NCBI GenBank assembly: GCA_041918615.1 | Contig: JAYRVH010000068.1 | Coordinates: forward strand, 9,685-73,684 | Length of the DNA stretch: 64,000 nt | Source of the DNA: JAEUJM01 sp041918615 | GTDB lineage: Bacteria; Actinomycetota; Acidimicrobiia; Acidimicrobiales; DATDAH01 | Direction: 5' to 3' | Shown: piece after piece, positions 16,243 through 26,076 of the stretch | Numbering within the stretch: position 1 is the stretch's first letter | Layout: every line of letters starts with the position of its first letter | Position numbers and translations under genes: made by a program | Notes under the pieces: generated by a model | Told to the model about the DNA's origin: nothing | The model's database searches: none | The model's input: only the letters and a program-made list of their open reading frames with translations

Positions 16243-17214
16243 TCAGCCGCCCCGGTGGTCGTCCACGTCGGTGATGCCCAGCTCGCCGAGGTGGTCGAGC
16301 GCTGACTGGTAGGCCCGGGCCACGAGCTCGGGCTCGCTCTCGCCGTCGAGCGCCGGGCCGCCCATGTGACCGAGGTCCTCTGTCGTGGGCTCGAACACGA
16401 GCACCTGCGTTCCGTCAGCCTCGATGGCGACGACCTCGCGTTGCAGCACTCGGTGGTACGCGGCCCGGCTGGCCGACCTGGGGTGCCACTGCAGCGCCTC
16501 GCGCCTGGCCGACATGGGCGAGATGACCACCACCCTGTCGAAGCCGAGGCCGGCGGCCAGGTCGGCATTGGTGGACGAGTGCGCCGCGCCGTCGAGGTAC
16601 TGCTCGCCGTCGATCTCGACCGGTTCGAAGTAGCCGGGGATGGCCGACGACGCCTCGATCGCGGCGGCCACGTCGGGATGGCCGGGCGTGCCCGGCGCGG
16701 GGTCGCGCCCGAACACCACCCGCTTGCCGTCGCGCATGCGAACCGCGCACACCCACAGGGGACGTTGGGGCCAGTCGTGGTCGAAGAGCAGCCGGAACTT
16801 CTCGCCCAACGGGCTGATGGCGACGTTGCCGCGCGGCAACAGGCCCGAGAGCCCCACTCCCACCCGCGCCGGCCACGGCGGTCGCAGCCCCTGCAGCACC
16901 AGGTGGGGCGCCTGCGGTCGTAGGCCGGCGATGCCGCGCGGCGCGGGTTCGTCGAACCGGGTGACGTGGCTGAGGTCGCCCACCAGGGCGTCGCCCTCGG
17001 CGGACAGGTCCCCGCCGGTGAGGCGGGCCCGGTGGTCGGCGACCGACAGCCCGAGCCGCAGGGTGGCCGCGGTGCCGGCGCCGGCCGAGGTGCCGATCAT
17101 GAGATCGGCCGTCCGCGCGTCCCAGCCCGTGGCGTCGGCCAGCGCCGCCAGGGTGCCGACGTGGTACGCCCGGCCCACCACGCCGCCGGCGCCGAGGACG
17201 AGTGCGGTGGGCAT
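16243..17214 (-). CDS. Patatin-like phospholipase
   Basis: 323 residues with the Ser/Asp catalytic dyad of patatins: the Gly-rich oxyanion loop LGAGGVVGRAYHVG, nucleophile Ser43 in IGTSAG, and Asp in the motif YLDGAAHSSTNAD. Members hydrolyse acyl chains of phospholipids or neutral lipids. No signal peptide, so cytoplasmic or membrane-associated. Divergent from the HerA-like ATPase gene with 35 bases between starts; a weak -10-like GATGCT lies 6 bases before its ATG. Confidence 0.87.
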   Translation of the reverse strand: MPTALVLGAGGVVGRAYHVGTLAALADATGWDARTADLMIGTSAGAGTAATLRLGLSVADHRARLTGGDLSAEGDALVGDLSHVTRFDEPAPRGIAGLRPQAPHLVLQGLRPPWPARVGVGLSGLLPRGNVAISPLGEKFRLLFDHDWPQRPLWVCAVRMRDGKRVVFGRDPAPGTPGHPDVAAAIEASSAIPGYFEPVEIDGEQYLDGAAHSSTNADLAAGLGFDRVVVISPMSARREALQWHPRSASRAAYHRVLQREVVAIEADGTQVLVFEPTTEDLGHMGGPALDGESEPELVARAYQSALDHLGELGITDVDDHRGG

Positions 17215-17249
17215 GGTCCCAGCATCGCACGACGCGCGAAGCTGGCCCC

Positions 17250-18998
<1,749 letters not shown>

Positions 18999-19058
18999 GC
19001 GGGGCCGGTCGCTACCCGCCGGAAGGCCGCGGCACATCGGTAGAGTGATCCACCCCCC

Positions 19059-21179
19059 ATGGGCAGCCATCCCGAACTCGAGGCCGAGCAGGCCTACATC
19101 GACCACGCCTACGAGTGCCTCGAGGCGAGCCGGCGGTCGGCGACGCGCCTCCAGGACACCCTCGAGGTGGGCAAGGGCGGCACCGAGCAGGCCCGGTGGG
19201 AGCGCGAGGTCTTCCAGGGCAACATCCTCAACCGCCTCTCCCAGCTCCAGTTGGGCGACGCCTCGCTCTGCTTCGGGCGCATCGACCGCACCACCGAGGC
19301 CGGCGGCGAGTCCTTCCACGTGGGGCGGCTCGCGGTGGCCGACGAGCACCAGGAGCCGCTCGTGGTGGACTGGCGGGCGCCGGTGGCCGAGCCGTTCTAC
19401 CGGGCTACCGGGCGCGAGCCGATGGGCCTGCGCCGGCGACGCCATTTCGCCACCCGTGGTCGCACCCTCCTGTCGATGGAGGACGAGCTCTTCGGCGAAT
19501 TCGAAGGCGTGGACAGCAGCGGCGGCACCGGCGGAACGAACGGCACCGGCGGCGCCCCGGCGATCTCGGGCTACGGCAGCCTCATCGCCGCGCTCGAGTC
19601 GTCACGGTCCGGACGGCTGGGCGACATCGTCGCCACGATCCAGGGCGAGCAGGACGAGATCATCCGTGCGCCCCTCCCCGGCGTCCTCGTCGTGCAGGGG
19701 GGTCCGGGAACGGGCAAGACGGTGGTGGCGCTCCACCGCGCCGCCTACCTCCTGTACACCTTCCGCTTCCCGCTCGAGGGCCAGGGCGTCCTCGTCGTCG
19801 GCCCCAACCGGTTGTTCCTCGGCTACATCGAGCAGGTCCTGCCGTCGCTCGGCGAGGCCGGGGTCGAGTTGTCGGTGCTGGCCGACCTGATCCCGGAGAC
19901 GCCGGTGCGCGGTCGCGACACGGGCCTGGTCGCCAGGGTGAAGGGCGACCTGCGCATGACCGACGTGCTGCGCCGGGCCGTGGCGGACCGCGAGCGGCCG
20001 CTGAGGTCCGGCCTCGAGGTGGGCTACGGGCTCAGCGTTCTCCGTCTGTCGGTCGAGCAGAGCGAGCGGATCGTGCGCGACGCGCGCCGTCGGTTCCGTA
20101 CCCACAACGCGGCGCGGCGGTTCGTCGAGCGCTCGCTCTTCGATGCACTGGCGGCCAGCAGCCGAACGCGGCCCGACCCTTCGGACGTGCGGCGCCAGGT
20201 CCGGTCCGACCTGGTCGTCCGTGAGGCGCTCGAATGGGTCTGGCCCGTGCTCACGCCCGCCCAACTGCTCCACGACCTCTTCGGCGCCAACGCGCTGCTC
20301 CGGTCCGCCGGTCGGGGGCTTCTCGACGACCACGAGGTGCGTGCGCTGCGGCGCGGTCGGTCCGAGAGCGTCGACGACGTGGTCTGGACGAGCGACGACG
20401 TCCCGCTGCTCGACGAGGCCCGTGCCCTGCTCGGCCCGCCCCCCCGACGCCGCAGTCAACGGTCGGGCCCCGACGACGAGGTGCGCACCTACGGCCACAT
20501 CGTGGTCGACGAGGCCCAGGACCTGTCGCCGATGCAGCTCCGGGTCCTCTCGCGACGGTCGCTCAACGGCTCGATGACGGTTGTCGGCGACATCGCCCAG
20601 GCCACCGGGGCGTGGGCGCACGACGACTGGGAGAGCGTGCTCGAGCATCTGCCGAGCCGCCGTCCCTCGCGGCGGGCCGAGCTCACCGTCGGCTATCGCA
20701 TACCGGCCGCCAACATGGTGCTGGCGGCCCGGGTGCTGGCCGTCGCCGCCCCGGACCTGTCGGCGCCGTCGTCGGTGCGCGAGGGCGACAGCGATCCCCG
20801 CATCGAGGCCTCGGCCGACCCCGGCCGCCTCGCCGTCGACGTCGCGCGCCTGGCGATCGAAGAGGTCGCCGCGGTGGGGCAGGGCAGCGTGGGCATCGTC
20901 TGCCCGGCGTCACACACCGTGGCGATCAGCACGGCCCTCGAAGCGGCCGGGGTGGCCTACGGCGCCGCGGACCGTCACGGGCTCGAGCGTCAGGTCACCG
21001 TGGTGCCGGTGGGCCTCGTGAAGGGGCTCGAGCTCGACGCGTCGATCGTCGTCGAACCCGCCGCCATCGTCCGCGAGGAACCGCAGGGCATGCGCTCGCT
21101 CTACGTGGCCCTCACCCGCGCCACCAAGCGGCTCACGGTGGCCCACGCCGAGCCTCTGCCCGCGGTCCTCCTCGACTGA
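19059..21179 (+). CDS. HelD-like UvrD/Rep-family ATPase (RNA polymerase recycling factor type)
   Basis: 706 residues. The N-terminal helical arm (residues 1-60) is followed by DWRAPVAEPFYRATGREPMG, a block characteristic of HelD proteins, then Walker A GGPGTGKTVVALHRAAYLLY near residue 214, VDEAQDLSPMQ (Walker B), VVGDIAQ, and the C-terminal GLEFD-like VKGLELDASIVVEP and YVALTRATKRL motifs. HelD pulls stalled RNA polymerase off DNA; this fits the shorter actinobacterial class. Hexamer TAGAGT lies 12 bases upstream of the ATG. Confidence 0.87.
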   Translation: MGSHPELEAEQAYIDHAYECLEASRRSATRLQDTLEVGKGGTEQARWEREVFQGNILNRLSQLQLGDASLCFGRIDRTTEAGGESFHVGRLAVADEHQEPLVVDWRAPVAEPFYRATGREPMGLRRRRHFATRGRTLLSMEDELFGEFEGVDSSGGTGGTNGTGGAPAISGYGSLIAALESSRSGRLGDIVATIQGEQDEIIRAPLPGVLVVQGGPGTGKTVVALHRAAYLLYTFRFPLEGQGVLVVGPNRLFLGYIEQVLPSLGEAGVELSVLADLIPETPVRGRDTGLVARVKGDLRMTDVLRRAVADRERPLRSGLEVGYGLSVLRLSVEQSERIVRDARRRFRTHNAARRFVERSLFDALAASSRTRPDPSDVRRQVRSDLVVREALEWVWPVLTPAQLLHDLFGANALLRSAGRGLLDDHEVRALRRGRSESVDDVVWTSDDVPLLDEARALLGPPPRRRSQRSGPDDEVRTYGHIVVDEAQDLSPMQLRVLSRRSLNGSMTVVGDIAQATGAWAHDDWESVLEHLPSRRPSRRAELTVGYRIPAANMVLAARVLAVAAPDLSAPSSVREGDSDPRIEASADPGRLAVDVARLAIEEVAAVGQGSVGIVCPASHTVAISTALEAAGVAYGAADRHGLERQVTVVPVGLVKGLELDASIVVEPAAIVREEPQGMRSLYVALTRATKRLTVAHAEPLPAVLLD

Positions 21180-21266
21180 GCGCGTTCAGGCTGCGGAGTG
21201 GAGCGCAGCAGCGGGCACCTGCCGACCGGGACGGCGAAGCCGCTCCGACGGAGGAGGAGCCACTGT
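21180..21266. other. Intergenic region between convergent genes
   Basis: An 87-base gap with small imperfect stems (CTGCG/CGCAG near 21190-21210). The phrase TCAGGCTGCGGAGTGGAGC here resembles sequences at 29300 (inside lhr) and, in reverse, at 43714-43742, suggesting a scattered low-copy repeat; similarity is partial. Confidence 0.35.
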
Positions 21267-22160
21267 CTACGCCTCGGCGGCGAGGGCGGCAGCGGCGAAT
21301 GACTCGGGGTCGTCCGCCTCGGCCCGGCCGGTCGGCTCGGCTGCCCCGGGACGGTCGGGGCGCAGGAACAGGTAGGTGACCGGCACGATGTAGAGCACCC
21401 AGACGAGCACCTGCTCGAACGAGGGGCGGGGGTCCCATCCGAAGAGGCCCGCGAGGAAGCGGCCGACCTGGGTGTCGACCGTGAGCCAGGCGACCCCGGT
21501 GAGGTTGTAGACCGCGCCGTTCAGGGTGTCGAGGGCACTGGTCTGGGTGGCCTGGAGGAACATCACCGTCTTGGCGAGCAGGCCCGCGGCAAAGACGATG
21601 ACGATCATGCCGGTGATGTTGAAGAACAGCTTCATGGGCAGCACCTTGCTGCCCGAGTACACCAGGTAGCCGAGCGCGCAGGCGATGGCGAGGCCGATCA
21701 GACCGCCGACGAAGACGTCCCATCCCGTGCTCGAGGTGGCAGCGGCGATGAGGAACAAGGCGGTCTCGATGCCTTCTCGCAACACGGCGAAGAAGGCCAC
21801 GAGCAACACGGCGGTCTTGACGTTGTCGGACTCGATGGCGGCGTCGACCCGTTGCTCGAGCTCGCCCTTGATGGCCCGGCTCTGGCGACGCATCCAGAAC
21901 ACCATCCAGGTGAGCACGATCGCAGCGCTCAGGGAGATGGCGGCGAAGGCCCGCAGCTTGGTGTCGCCTTCGAACGACCCCACCGTGAGGTGGAGGACCA
22001 CGCCGAATGCCGTGGCCAATGCCGCGGCGAGGGCGACGCCAATCCAGACGGGGCGGTCGAGATCGGTGCGTCCGATCTTGCGCAGGTAGCCGAAGACGAT
22101 GCCGACGATCAGCGACGCCTCGAACCCCTCGCGGATCAGCACGAGCATGGACTCACCCAT
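21267..22160 (-). CDS. efeU: FTR1-family iron permease (EfeU-like)
   Basis: 297 residues with about seven membrane helices. Two REGxE iron-binding motifs are intact: IREGFEAS near residue 10 and LREGIET near 128. FTR1 proteins import iron across the membrane, usually with a copper oxidase or EfeO/EfeB partner. The upstream iron box overlaps its promoter. Nearby cupredoxin lipoproteins could be the periplasmic partner; no EfeB peroxidase is in view. The C-terminal 30 residues are a cytoplasmic Ala/Glu-rich tail. Confidence 0.9.
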   Translation of the reverse strand: MGESMLVLIREGFEASLIVGIVFGYLRKIGRTDLDRPVWIGVALAAALATAFGVVLHLTVGSFEGDTKLRAFAAISLSAAIVLTWMVFWMRRQSRAIKGELEQRVDAAIESDNVKTAVLLVAFFAVLREGIETALFLIAAATSSTGWDVFVGGLIGLAIACALGYLVYSGSKVLPMKLFFNITGMIVIVFAAGLLAKTVMFLQATQTSALDTLNGAVYNLTGVAWLTVDTQVGRFLAGLFGWDPRPSFEQVLVWVLYIVPVTYLFLRPDRPGAAEPTGRAEADDPESFAAAALAAEA

Positions 22161-22162
22161 AG

Positions 22163-22177
22163 TTAGGGTAGCCTAAC
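22163..22177 (-). promoter_or_regulatory. DtxR/IdeR-type iron box upstream of the FTR1 gene
   Basis: TTAGG-GTAG-CCTAA is a 14-base palindrome matching the inner part of the DtxR/IdeR consensus (TTAGG-N4-CCTAA). It ends 3 bases before the ATG at 22160 and contains -10-like TAGGCT on the minus strand, so a bound repressor would block the start of the permease gene. Confidence 0.8.
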
Positions 22178-22208
22178 GCCACTCGGGGACATCGGCCAAC
22201 ACAGCCTC

Positions 22209-22214
22209 TACGGT
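22209..22214 (+). promoter_or_regulatory. -10 element TACGGT for a leaderless leader peptide
   Basis: TACGGT ends 6 bases before an ATG at 22221 that opens a 17-codon frame, so transcription probably begins at that ATG. Confidence 0.5.
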
Positions 22215-22220
22215 CTGGGC

Positions 22221-22274
22221 ATGGACAAGCAGGCTGCGCCGCGGAGCCGAGCCACCCGTGGCGGGGCACGGTAG
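22221..22274 (+). CDS. Putative 17-residue Arg-rich leader peptide
   Basis: The peptide reads MDKQAAPRSRATRGGAR and ends at a TAG that directly abuts the GTG start of the FAD oxidoreductase, in the same frame. A -10 hexamer 6 bases before the ATG suggests a leaderless transcript. Its first twelve residues resemble those of another predicted leader at 57929 (MDREATPRRRAS). The arrangement suggests reinitiation or attenuation. Translation is not demonstrated. Confidence 0.45.
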   Translation: MDKQAAPRSRATRGGAR

Positions 22275-23669
22275 GTGGCCGGCACTCGCTCTGCCGACGT
22301 GGCCGTCATCGGCGCCGGGCCCGCCGGACTGGTCGCGGCCCTGCGGTTGGCGCAGGCCGGGCGACGGGTCTTGGTGCTCGAGCAGGCCGATCGGGTCGGG
22401 GGCATGGCGGGCAGCTTCGAGGTGGGCGGGTTGCGGGTCGACTTCGGCAGCCATCGCCTCCATCCTGCGGTCGATGCCGAGCACCTCGCCCTGCTCCGGG
22501 ACCTGCTGGGCGACCAACTGCAGACCAGGCCCCGCCTCGGCCGCATCCGGCTGGCCGGCCGGTGGTTGGCCTTCCCTCTGCGGTCGATGGACCTCGTGCG
22601 GCGGCTACCGCCCGCCTTCGCCCTGGGAGCGGCACGGGACGCGGCCCTGTCGCCATTCCGTCGGCCACGCGACGACACGTTCGCCGAGGTCGTCCGGGCC
22701 GGTCTCGGGCCGACGGTGGCATCGACCTTCTACGACCCCTACGTCGAGAAGCTGTGGGGGGTGCCGACCGACCAGCTCTCGGGCGAGTTGGCTCGCCGCC
22801 GCGTGAGCGCTTCGTCGGCCCGTGACGTGCTCGCTCGGCTTTGGCCCCGCCGCCGCTCCCGTCAGCGGTCGTTCCTCTATCCCGCCACCGGCTTCGGGGC
22901 GATCAGTGAGCGTCTCGCCGAGGCGGCGGTGGCCGCCGGTGGCGAGGTCCGTCTGAACGACGGCGTCGCCGCGGTGGCCGTCCGGCCGCAGGGGGCGACC
23001 GTGACCACCACGAGCGGTCTCGAGATCGATGTGGCCCGCGTGTGGTCCACCGCGCCGCTGGCCGTGCTCGCGGGCCTCGTCACCCCGCCCCCGCCCGCGC
23101 AGGTCATCGAGTCGGCTCGGCGCCTTCGTCATCGGGGCCTGGTGCTCGTGTACCTGGTGGTCGACCGGCCCCGGTGGACCGGGTTCGACGCCCACTACTT
23201 CCCCGAAGCCGACGTGGCGCTCGCGCGCCTGTCGGAGCCCAAGAACTACCGCGAAGGTCCTGATCCCGAGGACCGCACGGTGCTCTGCGCCGAGGTGCCG
23301 GCGACGGTGGGCGACGCCATGTGGCGGACGGGGCCCGAGGCGCTCGGCGAGATGGTCCGCGACGTGCTCGTCCGGTTGGGCCTTCCCGACCCCGAACCGT
23401 CGGCGGTCGAGGTGCGGCGCCTTCCCCGGGTCTATCCCGTCTACCGGCCGGGCTTCGAGCGCGATCTCGCCGGCCTCGAGACGTGGGCGGCCGGCCAGGA
23501 ACGTCTGCTGACCTTCGGGCGCCAGGGGCTCTTCGTCCCTGACAACACCCACCACGCCCTGGCGATGGGCACGGCCGCCGCCGATGCGCTGCGCCCGGAT
23601 GGTTCGTTCGACGACCCCGCGTGGCGCCGCGCCCGGGACGGTTTCCGGGCGCACGTGGTGGAGGATTAG
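22275..23669 (+). CDS. FAD-dependent oxidoreductase (amine oxidase / protoporphyrinogen-oxidase-like)
   Basis: 464 residues. The FAD motif VAVIGAGPAGLVAALRLAQAG starts near residue 9, followed by VLEQADRVGGMAGSF and VDFGSHRLHP; the C-terminal GRQGLFVPDNTHHALAMG completes the FAD site. The substrate domain (YDPYVEKLWGVPTDQLSGEL) resembles amine oxidases that desaturate or isomerise, including HemY- and UDP-galactopyranose-mutase-like proteins. True hemY is at 11692, so this is a paralogue of unknown substrate. Lies between two iron boxes and directly after a leader peptide. Confidence 0.75.
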   Translation: MAGTRSADVAVIGAGPAGLVAALRLAQAGRRVLVLEQADRVGGMAGSFEVGGLRVDFGSHRLHPAVDAEHLALLRDLLGDQLQTRPRLGRIRLAGRWLAFPLRSMDLVRRLPPAFALGAARDAALSPFRRPRDDTFAEVVRAGLGPTVASTFYDPYVEKLWGVPTDQLSGELARRRVSASSARDVLARLWPRRRSRQRSFLYPATGFGAISERLAEAAVAAGGEVRLNDGVAAVAVRPQGATVTTTSGLEIDVARVWSTAPLAVLAGLVTPPPPAQVIESARRLRHRGLVLVYLVVDRPRWTGFDAHYFPEADVALARLSEPKNYREGPDPEDRTVLCAEVPATVGDAMWRTGPEALGEMVRDVLVRLGLPDPEPSAVEVRRLPRVYPVYRPGFERDLAGLETWAAGQERLLTFGRQGLFVPDNTHHALAMGTAAADALRPDGSFDDPAWRRARDGFRAHVVED

Positions 23670-23691
23670 CCCTCCGCGGTGGATGAGCGGC

Positions 23692-23713
23692 TAGCCTGTA
23701 AGGCATGCCTAAC
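23692..23713 (+). promoter_or_regulatory. Leaderless promoter with iron box spanning the start codon
   Basis: -10 hexamer TAGCCT (23692-23697) ends 7 bases before the ATG at 23705. The palindrome TAAGG-CATG-CCTAA (23699-23712) lies over the transcription start and contains the start codon itself. A DtxR-type repressor bound there would cover both +1 and ATG. Confidence 0.75.
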
Positions 23714-24253
23714 AGCTCGTTGTCCGGAGCCCTCGTGCGTCGTCCCCGCTTCATCGCCGCCGTCCTCTTGGCCCTCCTCGTGGCCGGTGGCCTCGCGGCC
23801 TGCACCGACGACGGTGCCGGCACTCGTTCGGGGTCCGCCAGCGGTTCAGGATCGGGCACCGCGTCAGAGACCGCCGATGCCGAATGCGTCACCGTGGGTG
23901 ACCCCGATGCCGCCGAAACCACCGTCGCCGTCCGGCTCGACGAGTACGTGGTCGAGCCCGCGGTCGACACCGCCGACGCGGGCACGGTGGCCTTCGCTGC
24001 CGAGAACGACGGCGACGAGATCCATGAGGTCGTGGTGGTCGAGTCCGACAGCATCGAGGCGCTTCCCGAGGTCGATGGCGCGGTCGACGAGGAGCAGCTC
24101 CCCGACGGTGCGCTGATCGGCGAGATCGAGGGATTCCCAGCGGGCGAGTCCTGTGCCGGGGCCTTCGACCTGGTGGCGGGCGACTACGTGTTGTTCTGCA
24201 ACATCGAGGACCACTTCGGCCAAGGCATGGCGTCCACCTTCACGGTGAACTGA
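23705..24253 (+). CDS. Cupredoxin-domain lipoprotein, iron-box controlled
   Basis: 182 residues. A signal peptide ends in the lipobox LAAC with lipid Cys33, followed by a Gly/Ser linker. The rest is a cupredoxin sandwich with a full type-1 copper ligand set: His in DEIHEVVV and Cys, His, Met in LFCNIEDHFGQGM. Such domains also occur in EfeO-type iron-uptake proteins. The ATG is inside a DtxR-type box, and FTR1 lies 1.5 kb away, so a role in iron oxidation or delivery to FTR1 is a reasonable inference. Confidence 0.82.
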   Translation: MPNSSLSGALVRRPRFIAAVLLALLVAGGLAACTDDGAGTRSGSASGSGSGTASETADAECVTVGDPDAAETTVAVRLDEYVVEPAVDTADAGTVAFAAENDGDEIHEVVVVESDSIEALPEVDGAVDEEQLPDGALIGEIEGFPAGESCAGAFDLVAGDYVLFCNIEDHFGQGMASTFTVN

Positions 24254-24267
24254 GCGGGCCGGCGCTG

Positions 24268-26034
24268 TCAGGCGGCGGGTGAGCCGACCCGTACGCCACG
24301 GGCGTTCAGCTGGGCGTAGACGGCGGGAACCACGTTGCGGAGGTAGGGGCCGAGCCTCACGAACGACCGGCCCTCGGTGCGGAACCGGTAGCTGATCGGC
24401 ACCTCGGCGTACCGGAAGCCCTTGGCCAGCAGGTCGAGGGTGAGCACCTGGGCGTAGTTGAAGTCGTGGATCACCTCGGCGGCCGCGGCGGCCTCGCCCG
24501 ACAGGGCCCGAAAGCCGCTCTGGCCGTCGGTGACCCGGCGACGCGTGACGAAGGCGACGCCACGGGTGAGCACGCGGTTGCCGAGGCTCCGGTGGGCCCG
24601 CATGCGTCTCGGACCGCCGGCGAAGCGCGAGCCCACCACATAGTCGGCCTCGCCTCCGAGGATGGGCGCGACGAGCCGCCCGAGCTCGGTCGGGTCGTAC
24701 TCCTCGTCGGCGTCGCAGAACGCGACGGCCACCGCTCGGCGACGGGTGGCCTCTTCGAAACCACGGCGCACGGCCGCGCCCAGCCCCCGGTGCCGCCCGA
24801 GCGAGACCACCGATGCACCCGCCTCGACCGCCCGGGAGACGGTGGCGTCGAGCGAGCCGTCGTCGATCACGAGGCACAGCACCGGGTGGCCGCCCACCTC
24901 CGCGGGGGTGCGCCGAATCACGCTGGCGACGGTGCGTTCCTCGTCGCGGGCAGGCAGGAACAGGACGATCGGGCGAACACCGGCGTCGACGTCGACCCGC
25001 GCCCCAGCGCGGGCGGGCGGTGAAGCGGTGGTCGGCGCGGCGGGGAGTGATGCGGGGAGGCGGAACCGGCCGAGCAGTCCGGGGCTGGGGGAGAAGACAG
25101 CGACGGCGCCGACCACCAGCGAGTAGGCCGTGGTGAGCGCGTGGACCGTGAGGGCGGCGGCGAGGCCGGCGGCGCCGTCGTAGCCGAGGGCGACGTAGGC
25201 CGCGACCGCGGCGGCCTCGTAGGTGCCGAAGCCACTCGGTGCAATGGCGGCAATCTGCGCACCTACCGCGACCGCGGTGACGACCACGGCCTGGGCGTAG
25301 CTGAGGTGGAGGCCGGCCCAGTGCGACGCCTGCCAGGTGAGCACGCTCTCGGCCAGCCAGGCCGCCACGGTCAGGAGGGCGACCGAGGGCCCGGGGAGTC
25401 GGATGGGGGAGCGGCCGTTGCGGGCGGCCGACCTGAGCCAGACGAGCCCGACGGCGCCCAGGAGGCCGACCGTCGCGAGGACAGCCCATGCCCAGGCGCC
25501 GAGCAGGTCGGCCACGACGGCGGGGCCCACGAGCCATCCGAGCATGACGATCGCCACGATGTCGGCGGCGCGCAGGGCGACCGTGGACGAGGTGGCGGCA
25601 TCGAGCGGGATGCGGGCGCGCCGCACCACGCTCACGATGCGCAGCGGCTCGCCGAGGCGCAGCGGCAGCACGTGGTTGGCACCGAAGGCCAGGTGGATGC
25701 CGGCCAGCGCCTGGCCGAAGCCGAGGTCGGGGAGCACCCGGTGCCAGGCCGCCGCCCGGAACAGGAAGGCCGATGCGAAGACGGCCACGGCAAGGGCCAC
25801 CGTGAGCGGACGATCAGCCATCGCGTGCGCGCTCGTGCGGAGGGCGGCGGTGTCGACGGTGCGGGTGACGACGATGGCGGCGAACGAGAAGACGCCCGCG
25901 CCGAGGGCGAGCGACAGCCCCGAGGGTGGGCGCGGGTGCCCGTGGCGGCGCGGTTCCACCGGCGCAGCGGCGGGGGTGGGGGCGGAGGTGGGGCCGGCGA
26001 TGCCGGAGGGGTCGTCCATACCGAAGTTAGGCAT
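24268..26034 (-). CDS. Fusion of LPG-synthase-TM/flippase-like domain with GT2 glycosyltransferase
   Basis: 588 residues. Residues about 45-340 carry some eight membrane helices with the GANHVLPLRLGEPLRI and SGFGTYEAAAVAAYVALG motifs of the lysylphosphatidylglycerol-synthase membrane domain (UPF0104-like, a lipid flippase fold). Residues about 355-580 are a GT2 enzyme: LPARDEERTVASVIRR, VIDDGSLDAT and CDADEEYDP (metal-binding DxD), like polyprenol-phosphate sugar transferases. The two activities in one chain suggest making and moving a lipid-linked sugar. Start may be ATG 26034, inside an iron box, or ATG 26019. Convergent with the lipoprotein gene at 23705. Confidence 0.83.
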   Translation of the reverse strand: MPNFGMDDPSGIAGPTSAPTPAAAPVEPRRHGHPRPPSGLSLALGAGVFSFAAIVVTRTVDTAALRTSAHAMADRPLTVALAVAVFASAFLFRAAAWHRVLPDLGFGQALAGIHLAFGANHVLPLRLGEPLRIVSVVRRARIPLDAATSSTVALRAADIVAIVMLGWLVGPAVVADLLGAWAWAVLATVGLLGAVGLVWLRSAARNGRSPIRLPGPSVALLTVAAWLAESVLTWQASHWAGLHLSYAQAVVVTAVAVGAQIAAIAPSGFGTYEAAAVAAYVALGYDGAAGLAAALTVHALTTAYSLVVGAVAVFSPSPGLLGRFRLPASLPAAPTTASPPARAGARVDVDAGVRPIVLFLPARDEERTVASVIRRTPAEVGGHPVLCLVIDDGSLDATVSRAVEAGASVVSLGRHRGLGAAVRRGFEEATRRRAVAVAFCDADEEYDPTELGRLVAPILGGEADYVVGSRFAGGPRRMRAHRSLGNRVLTRGVAFVTRRRVTDGQSGFRALSGEAAAAAEVIHDFNYAQVLTLDLLAKGFRYAEVPISYRFRTEGRSFVRLGPYLRNVVPAVYAQLNARGVRVGSPAA

Positions 26035-26041
26035 ACCTTAC
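26027..26041 (-). promoter_or_regulatory. Third iron box, containing a start codon
   Basis: TTAGG-CATA-CCTTA on the plus strand; read on the minus strand it is TAAGG-TATG-CCTAA, nearly identical to the box at 23699 and likewise holding an ATG followed by CCTAAC. It lies between the flippase-GT2 gene and the divergent membrane protein gene, so it may control both. Confidence 0.75.
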
Positions 26042-26062
26042 ACGGGCCGTCGGCTCGGGCGG

Positions 26063-26068
26063 TAGTGT
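26063..26068 (+). promoter_or_regulatory. -10 element TAGTGT
   Basis: TAGTGT ends 8 bases before the GTG at 26077, supporting that start over an in-frame GTG at 26065. The iron box lies 22 bases upstream, over the -35 region. Confidence 0.4.
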
Positions 26069-26076
26069 CCCCGGGC

